Origin: Prochlorococcus sp. AG-402-G10
GTDB taxonomy: Bacteria > Cyanobacteriota > Cyanobacteriia > PCC-6307 > Cyanobiaceae
Assembly (NCBI GenBank): GCA_003279445.1
Contig: QCHT01000009.1
Location: forward strand, 1-64,000
Length of the DNA: 64,000 nt
Reading direction: 5' to 3'
Positions within the stretch are counted from its first letter, which is position 1. Each line of letters opens with the position of its first letter. Below are positions 58,609 through 64,000 of this stretch, piece after piece. The notes beneath the pieces were generated by a model. It was given only the letters and a program-made list of their open reading frames with translations. It was not told the origin of the DNA and made no database searches. The translations under genes were made by a program, and so were the position numbers.

Positions 58609-58881
58609 ATGATAAGAAATCTCTTTTTCATTGCCCTTGGTTTTTTTGGCGGACTTTGGCTGGCATGGCCTGGAATTGCTACAAACAAAGGTTTGCGGTG
58701 TGCAAAAGACATTGTTCTAAACGCAGAAACAAAGCCTTCAGATGCCCAGTCAGTCTTAGGTGATGTAAGAAGGAAGTTGAAAATAACTACTGCTGTATCT
58801 CCTAAGACTTTGGTAAAGGCTAATTCACTTGATCCATTGGATAAATTAAGAATTGTAGGAGACGTTTGTTTCCGTTCCTAA
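58609..58881 (+). CDS. Small membrane-anchored protein
   Basis: 90 residues from the ATG at 58609 (the TTG at 58603 adds two). A helix (LFFIALGFFGGLWLAWPGI) then a soluble part with Cys at both ends (LRCAKD, VCFRS). Unknown. Confidence 0.6.
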   Translation: MIRNLFFIALGFFGGLWLAWPGIATNKGLRCAKDIVLNAETKPSDAQSVLGDVRRKLKITTAVSPKTLVKANSLDPLDKLRIVGDVCFRS

Positions 58882-59172
58882 TGCAAACCAAACAAAACAG
58901 ATGATATGACGGATATAGTCAGCTTTTTTTGAGGTTAGGATTAGTGCTTTGAGTTTCTATGCTTCAACAAGAGTTCGAGCAATGAATGATTGAACAGGGC
59001 TAATAAGAATGTATATAGAAATTTCTTATCGAGGACGATTTCATAGATGTTGATCGACGAGAAAAGAAATCTCATGGCAGTTTTAACCTAGGTCCTTAAG
59101 TCGTCTGCTCATCCTTTCTGGCAAAAGGGTCAGAGAAAGTTGCTTGGGCTTTCTTTTGGAGTTTGATGCTTG

Positions 59173-59286
59173 TTAAATAAAACATCTACCTATCGCTATC
59201 CATCCAATAACTAATGTTGACAATAGAAACATTGCAACACGACCATGAATAATTTCAGCGCGGGACATACGAGCGAAGGTGGACAT
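59173..59286 (-). CDS. hli: High-light-inducible-type protein
   Basis: 37 residues: ARMSRAEIIHGRVAMFLLST is the chlorophyll-binding helix of HLI/Ohp proteins (consensus AE..NGR.AM.GF), with His in place of the usual Asn. The helix ends VIGWIAIG. Such single-helix proteins shield chlorophyll and photosystem assembly under stress. Unusually short tail. It stands alone in a gene-poor stretch. Confidence 0.75.
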   Translation of the reverse strand: MSTFARMSRAEIIHGRVAMFLLSTLVIGWIAIGRCFI

Positions 59287-59714
59287 GCGGAACCTTGCAT
59301 ATTGTGTCTGTTATATCGATAACCTTAAGACTTGCCATAAGTAATAAATACCATTGACCTTCAGAAGGCTTTCCCTATCTGCTTTTCAGAAAAAAAAGAG
59401 TTCTCTAAGCTTAACAAACGTTACTGATATATTTATCCTTAGCGTAGCTCTACTATTAATACAAAAAATCTCCTATCATGACTTTTTGAGGTTTTCAACC
59501 TTAAGCATAATAAACAATTGCTAATAGATAGCCCAATGCCTCTAGTATGAATTGGAAACCTCTAAAGGACGAAATATTATTTAAGCTAAGAGGGTAGGAT
59601 CTAAATCAAGAAAAATGCCTCTAAGGTAATTTACTTAGATGACTAAGGAGTAGTAGACGCTTAGAACTAATAAAATATTTGGTAGATAGGAGTTTATGAA
59701 TTGATAACTATTTC
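59287..59714. other. Gene-free stretch
   Basis: No protein-like frame or clear hairpin. It may hold the promoter of the hli gene. Confidence 0.35.
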
Positions 59715-59894
59715 TTACTTGTTGACTCCTTGATATATTTCAACTGCTTCACTCATCCCATGTGATTGTGATAATTCCTTCAGGGATTTGGAACCACATA
59801 TTGCCGATAAGGCAATTACTATTAACGATGCAGTGCTTAAAACTTGGAGTACAATAGGAAGATGAGCATTGACTCTGTCTCTGATAGTTGTCAT
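59715..59894 (-). CDS. Small membrane protein
   Basis: 59 residues: a charged start, one helix (VLQVLSTASLIVIALSAIC), then SLKELSQSHGMSEAVE. Unknown family. Confidence 0.55.
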   Translation of the reverse strand: MTTIRDRVNAHLPIVLQVLSTASLIVIALSAICGSKSLKELSQSHGMSEAVEIYQGVNK

Positions 59895-60045
59895 AGAGTA
59901 AATATAATTATGCTTATTTAAGCAAGGGTTTTTAATAAATCAACAGTTAAGGGTAAATTTAAACCTTGGTGTTTAACTAATTGGGTGGATTTCAAAATTG
60001 TGCTCTTTTATAAAATCGCCTAGTTCTCTTACTTATACTTAAAAA

Positions 60046-60273
60046 ATGATCAGAATCTTTGCCTACGTTCAATATTCTCAAGCTCAAATTCAATGGAGCT
60101 GGCAATATTCTTTAATCTCTCTAACTGGAGTTGCCATTTTTATTGGATTATGGATTGGCTATAGAAATAATGAAATAGAAGATGAGAAAAAAAAACTTGC
60201 AAAAGATCTTGCGGTTAAGGTAAGGAAGCAAAGGTTAGAAAAGCTTGAATCACTTTATCCAAAGAAGAAATAA
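60046..60273 (+). CDS. Small membrane protein with charged tail
   Basis: 75 residues: one helix (LISLTGVAIFIGLWIGY) and a long Lys/Glu amphipathic tail (EIEDEKKKLAKDLAVKVRK). Unknown. Confidence 0.55.
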   Translation: MIRIFAYVQYSQAQIQWSWQYSLISLTGVAIFIGLWIGYRNNEIEDEKKKLAKDLAVKVRKQRLEKLESLYPKKK

Positions 60274-60463
60274 AAGCTCTGCCCCCTCATCAATTCATCA
60301 GATACACTTTCGTTGAGTGTTATGGTCTGACGCTCCATGAAAATTTCTTCATAGCTTCTTAGTTTTCCACCTTGTATTTTTTGACTGGATCTAGAATTAT
60401 TAGTTCTTCTTTTCAAAAAAATTCTGAAGGATTGATTATGAAAAGTTATTTAAAAAAATGATT

Positions 60464-60536
60464 TTTTGGAATAGGTGTAAAGACGGACTTGAATCAGTTC
60501 ATATAACGGCTATTTTTGCTTAATTGCTTTTTTCTA
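60464..60536 (+). repeat. Conserved leader of a small-gene pair, copy 2
   Basis: AATAGGTGTAAAGACGGACT and the start-proximal TTAATTGCTTTTTTC match 56155-56227. Confidence 0.6.
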
Positions 60537-60695
60537 ATGCCCTCAAGAGAATTTGATGCGATCATTGATGACTGCTTTTTAGATGGTGCAGCAAGGTCTA
60601 TAACAAGAAAATACAAGGATCGAGTCAACCCAAGAGCAGATTTAATAATTGCTCAAATCTTAGAAAATGAGGCAGGGGAAAGAGATGCGTGTTAG
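60537..60695 (+). CDS. Small acidic protein (family C)
   Basis: 52 residues: EFDAIIDDCFLDGAARS, then ADLIIAQILENEAGE. Paralog of 56228-56383 in protein and leader. Confidence 0.6.
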   Translation: MPSREFDAIIDDCFLDGAARSITRKYKDRVNPRADLIIAQILENEAGERDAC

Positions 60696-60848
60696 GAGGC
60701 TTCTTAAAGCGCGATTTTGAATGAATTGTCCAGTAATGCCAACCATTTTGGAGGATTACAAATTCTCCTTTTGACTAGTTAGCTTTACTTTTATTGCTCC
60801 TGACGAAATTGGGACTTAGATTAGCTATTAGCTTCCTGTCTCAGACAT

Positions 60849-61280
60849 ATGACAACCCCACTTGAATTCAGTCAGGTATATACAATCCTCAACAAAATAA
60901 AGGAAGGAGATGATAGCCCCCAATCTGAGCTCAATTTAATCCTAAGTGATTTCAAAGAAGGAGCAAAGGCAGAGAGTTTCTTGCATCAGCTTGGTCAAAT
61001 GTTTTTATATATTGGTGTGCAAGAATTATATAAGTTTACTAGTTCGGAGAATTTAAAATTTATTGGCCAATTAACTAAAGAGGAGTGGGATGAACTTGTA
61101 AAGAAAAATAATTCTGATCTTCATATATATCTTGCAAATAGCATGATTAATTTCCTAAAGGATAAGCAACAGTCAGAAGGGCTTGCCTCAAAATGGAACG
61201 TCTCCAAAGGAGAAGTGGAGAAACATATAATGCCAATGGCAAGATATATAACCGAAGGTATTATAGATGTCTTGGAATAA
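60849..61280 (+). CDS. Hypothetical helical protein
   Basis: 143 residues, all-helical, acidic, no Cys: FSQVYTILNKIKEGDDSPQS, AESFLHQLGQMFLYIG, KHIMPMARYITEG. No domain recognised. 61281-61559 holds no gene. Confidence 0.55.
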   Translation: MTTPLEFSQVYTILNKIKEGDDSPQSELNLILSDFKEGAKAESFLHQLGQMFLYIGVQELYKFTSSENLKFIGQLTKEEWDELVKKNNSDLHIYLANSMINFLKDKQQSEGLASKWNVSKGEVEKHIMPMARYITEGIIDVLE

Positions 61281-61559
61281 GAGGCATTAATCCTTGATAA
61301 ATACTCTTTAAAGAGTATAAAACTCAGGCAGAAATAATCCAACTTTCTTTATTAGATAATCTATCCAACAAACCTCAACCATAAAAGAACTCTTCTCAAT
61401 AAGATTTGAAAAGCTTACTGTGCTCTTAATTTTATTCGGTTGAGTTAAACTTAATGATTTTGCTGAGTATCAGAACTGATTCCAGAAAAATATATTTGAC
61501 TATGAACCAAAAAGTAGGTTCTCTTCACTTATTAAGTTTGATTGACAAGAGATCCCAGT

Positions 61560-61688
61560 CTAGGACGCTAGCTTAGCATTAGCCTTATTTGCTTTTTTGA
61601 TAATTTTCTTTGCCTCCTCTCTTGATAGGCAGCTTTCAGCTTTTGTTTGTAATTTGAGAAGCTTTGCGTGTTGTTTTGATGGATTCAT
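61560..61688 (-). CDS. Very small basic protein
   Basis: 42 residues: KQHAKLLKLQTKAESCLSRE, EAKKIIKKANKANAKLAS. Helical, strongly basic. Supported by composition only. Confidence 0.4.
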   Translation of the reverse strand: MNPSKQHAKLLKLQTKAESCLSREEAKKIIKKANKANAKLAS

Positions 61689-62136
61689 TTAGGGCTTTGA
61701 ATGTATTTTAATCTAGTAAAATGATTAACAGTTTAATAGCTGATGAACTAATTCACTGGGCTGTTAACAGTATTAGTAGAATATGTTGAGGTTATATTAT
61801 CAAGGAAATAGCATGAAATCAACTTCCTCGTGACAAGTTTAGATTTGGCATGAGTCTCAGCGTTTTTTAAAGAGTATAAGAATTTGAATCCTCAGCAAAA
61901 TAGATGTATCCTTAGCCAATCTCAGCAACTTCTAAAGGCTTCTCATGATTATCATCTAATGAAGTTACTAGTTTCTGTGACTGGCCTTAATTGTTAAAAT
62001 ATTGAAGATTAGGAAATTAGCCGTTTCTTACTCTGAAGTCTTTAGACCCGCATTTAAAAAAGAAAACATACTTGGAGTTTTTTTTATAAGCACAATCAAC
62101 CCTGTATTGGAACTATCTTAGGTAGAATTTTAAAAG
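61689..62136. other. Gene-poor stretch
   Basis: A protein-like frame at about 61862-61999 (FFKEYKNLNPQQNRC, LLKASHDYHLMKLLVSVTG) has no start and may be a dead gene's 3' end. Nothing else was seen. Confidence 0.35.
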
Positions 62137-63051
62137 ATGATTTTTTTTGAGAGGATGAGACTTAAGAGCCAATTGCTTATTGCCGTCAACTTTTTTTTAG
62201 GTCTAGTTTTTTTTGACGGGAATGTACTAGCTCAGCGTGCATTGATTGTAAGTGCAATACCTGATCAGAATCCTGAAAAACTTAATAGTTTATATTCGCT
62301 TTTAGCAGATGAACTGAGTGAAAACCTTGGGATAGAAGTTGCTTACAAGCCTGTTATTAATTATCAAGCAGCGGTGACAGCATTTCGCACAGGTGATTTG
62401 GATTTAGTTTGGTTTGGCGGACTTACAGGTGTGCAGGCTAGGTTGCAGAAACCTGGCTCAGTTGTAATAGCTCAGAGAGATATAGATTCTAATTTCCATA
62501 GTTTATTTATTGCGCATTCAAAGAGTAAAATTAAACCTATATCAAATATCAATGGCCTAAAAGTCTTAAAAGGTAAACGCTTTACATTCGGTTCTGAAAG
62601 TTCAACTTCTGGCAGATTAATGCCCCAACATTTTCTAGCAAAAGCTGGTGTTTTTCTATCAGATTTCAAAGGTGGGAGAGCTGGTTTTAGTGGAAGTCAT
62701 GATGCAACAATAGTTTTGGTGCAAAGTGGCTCTTATGAAGTTGGAGCAGTTAATGAAGAAGTATGGAAAACAAATTTAGCTAATGGAGAAATTAATTTAA
62801 GAAAGGTTAGCCCTATTTGGAGAACACCTGCCTATGCAGATTACCATTGGCTAGCTCAGCCCAACCTTGATAAACGATTTGGCATAGGGTTTACTGAAAA
62901 ATTAACGAATCAATTTTTAGCGCTTGACAAGAAAACATCGAGAAAAAGGGAAATACTTAAACTATTTGGGGCCAATAGTTTTGTTAGAGCCTATGATTAT
63001 AACTACAACGATATAGAGATGATTGGGAGAAAACTTAATAAGATAAGATGA
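62137..63051 (+). CDS. PhnD-type phosphonate/phosphite-binding protein
   Basis: 304 residues. The signal region ends near 32 (GNVLAQRA). The fold of PhnD/PtxB-type binding proteins: RALIVSAIPDQNPEKLNSLY, AAVTAFRTGDLDLVWFGG, FTFGSESSTSGRLMPQHFL and GSYEVGAVNEEVW. It would carry phosphonate, phosphite or a similar oxyanion to an ABC transporter. No phnC or phnE is in the window. Confidence 0.8.
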   Translation: MIFFERMRLKSQLLIAVNFFLGLVFFDGNVLAQRALIVSAIPDQNPEKLNSLYSLLADELSENLGIEVAYKPVINYQAAVTAFRTGDLDLVWFGGLTGVQARLQKPGSVVIAQRDIDSNFHSLFIAHSKSKIKPISNINGLKVLKGKRFTFGSESSTSGRLMPQHFLAKAGVFLSDFKGGRAGFSGSHDATIVLVQSGSYEVGAVNEEVWKTNLANGEINLRKVSPIWRTPAYADYHWLAQPNLDKRFGIGFTEKLTNQFLALDKKTSRKREILKLFGANSFVRAYDYNYNDIEMIGRKLNKIR

Positions 63052-63148
63052 GTGCATCTCTACTAATCATCCTTAAGTAAAATTTCTATTTCCTGAAAAT
63101 AGTTGAATTTATCATTCAGTAATTAAAGATTGACCTAATATTATTAAG

Positions 63149-63403
63149 TTGATTATTATTAGATTGGAACACAAGGTTGAGCCTAGAAAAGTTTTAACAG
63201 TTTGCATTGCCATTGCCTTGACTGTTTTAATGATTCCTTATCAAGCAGTTGGAATGAAAGGGCTTTTTCATACAAAGGCTGCAGCAGAAAAAGCAGCAAA
63301 GAGATTCGGATGTACTGGAGCCCATAAGATGGGCAAAAAATGGATGCCATGTTCTATGCATGAAATTCATGATCAAGAACTTGACCATCAAATTCACAAT
63401 TAG
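63149..63403 (+). CDS. DUF3721 protein with membrane anchor
   Basis: 84 residues, TTG start. One hydrophobic stretch (TVCIAIALTVLMIPYQAVG) then the DUF3721 module: FHTKAAAEKAAKRFGC, GAHKMGKKWMPCSMH, ending in HDQELDHQIHN. The Cys-x-His-rich repeat may bind metal. It is 9 bp upstream of its relative 63413-63868. Confidence 0.75.
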   Translation: MIIIRLEHKVEPRKVLTVCIAIALTVLMIPYQAVGMKGLFHTKAAAEKAAKRFGCTGAHKMGKKWMPCSMHEIHDQELDHQIHN

Positions 63404-63412
63404 AGGATTTTA

Positions 63413-63868
63413 ATGACAACAAAAAATACTGACGAAATTCAATCTAATGAGTCTGCTCATTGTGGTAGCAAACCTAAGAAAATTGCTTTTGGAATAGCTC
63501 CATTAGGATTTATTTCTGTTGGAGTAGTCCCAATGGGAGTAATCACAATTGGTGTTGTCCCAATGGGAGTTGTCTCTCTAGGTGTTGTAGCGATGGGAGT
63601 TGTTAATGCTTCTCTTGTAGGAATGGGCATTATATCTGCGGGCATCACAACAATGGGGATTTGGGAATGGAGCCCAAGTGGTAGGAGCCATGAGCATCAT
63701 GGTGCAGTTCATCAACTAGATCAACACTCAAATCACGGTAAATTAGAGAATGATACTGTTTATTCGACAAAAGCTGAAGCAGAGAAACAAGCAAAGATAT
63801 TGGGCTGTAAAGGAGTTCATCGTATGGGTAAGTTTTGGATGCCTTGCTCAATGCATGCTGAGCATTAG
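63413..63868 (+). CDS. DUF3721 protein with G-V-x-x-M-G repeats
   Basis: 151 residues. SAHCGSKPKKIAFGI is followed by about ten short repeats (GVVPMG, GVITIG, GVVSLG, GVVAMG, GIISAG) that probably cross the membrane or form a stacked strand array. It ends in a His-rich linker and a DUF3721 module (YSTKAEAEKQAKILGC, KFWMPCSMHAEH). Function unknown. Confidence 0.75.
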   Translation: MTTKNTDEIQSNESAHCGSKPKKIAFGIAPLGFISVGVVPMGVITIGVVPMGVVSLGVVAMGVVNASLVGMGIISAGITTMGIWEWSPSGRSHEHHGAVHQLDQHSNHGKLENDTVYSTKAEAEKQAKILGCKGVHRMGKFWMPCSMHAEH

Positions 63869-63936
63869 TGTTTAAAATAATGAATTTAATTTTAGCTGTA
63901 TAAAGTCTTATGAGATTTAGTATAGAAACAAAAAAG

Positions 63937-63970
63937 TAGAGCCCTTAGTCAAAAAAAACTAAGAGCTCTA
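63937..63970 (+). terminator. Intrinsic terminator
   Basis: TAGAGC...CTTAGT and ACTAAG-AGCTCTA pair around an A-rich loop, then TTTCTTTTT. It ends the DUF3721 pair. Confidence 0.7.
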
Positions 63971-64000
63971 TTTCTTTTTAAAGAGAATTGAATCAGACTT

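Noticed and set aside
1-64000. A tyrosine recombinase or other integrase to explain the tRNA scars
   Set aside because: No protein in the window shows the R...HxxR...Y pattern or another recognisable integrase feature.

Overview
The window looks like an accessory-rich stretch of a marine picocyanobacterial chromosome, most likely Prochlorococcus and probably a low-light-adapted lineage. The evidence is AT-rich DNA, very many tiny membrane or secreted proteins, a high-light-inducible-type protein (59173-59286), a DUF1651-like protein, two DUF3721 proteins, an apparent Yfr2-type small RNA and several scattered 3' halves of tRNA-Pro(UGG). Such tRNA half copies are the expected scars of elements that integrate at tRNA genes, such as the tycheposons known from Prochlorococcus. 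No gene in the window fixes the strain; the assignment is inference.

Region by region. 1-9.4 kb: three tRNA-Pro fragments, a ribbon-helix-helix regulator with a stand-alone DnaB-type helicase core, a zinc metallopeptidase, an SPFH-SHOCT protein, a TPR protein, and zinc-ribbon proteins that mostly carry a membrane segment. 9.5-12.7 kb: a Zur-box-headed CobW-like P-loop gene and two degenerate metallophosphoesterases, bracketed by direct repeats that each carry the first codons of a broken EVE-domain gene. 12.7-19.8 kb: decayed DNA-ligase-like and dienelactone-hydrolase genes, an amine oxidase, an NmrA-like protein whose last codons lie in a tRNA scar, a nested hairpin element, two adjacent candidate small RNAs and a zinc-ribbon rhomboid. 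19.9-27.4 kb: a very AT-rich surface-sugar island (dTDP-glucose genes, an unusual flavoprotein-NeuB fusion, a CMP-sugar synthetase and an aminotransferase). 28-29.5 kb: the wreck of a urease/urea-transporter locus, with the 3' end of ureC joined directly to the 3' end of urtD and a broken urtE. 29.5-43.7 kb: small proteins, an inverse-autotransporter-type barrel with a secreted partner, a cupin lipoprotein, and many broken copies of small genes. 44.5-52 kb: the zinc-uptake locus (znuB, zur, znuC, znuA) followed by two CobW-family GTPases and a WD40 protein. 52-64 kb: small genes, a YjbQ-type protein, an SRAP protein next to a ligase-adenylation-domain protein, a PhnD-type binding protein and two DUF3721 proteins.

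The best-integrated system is zinc homeostasis. The 10-12.5 kb and 44.5-52 kb loci share a Zur-box-like palindrome. ZnuA and the larger CobW protein share an inserted domain, and both loci carry His-rich or P-loop metal-handling proteins. The second theme is genome flux: tRNA scars, duplicated 5' leaders, truncated paralogs and deletion junctions show repeated insertion and loss. No tyrosine recombinase was recognised in the window, so the integrating elements seem to be present only as scars and cargo.
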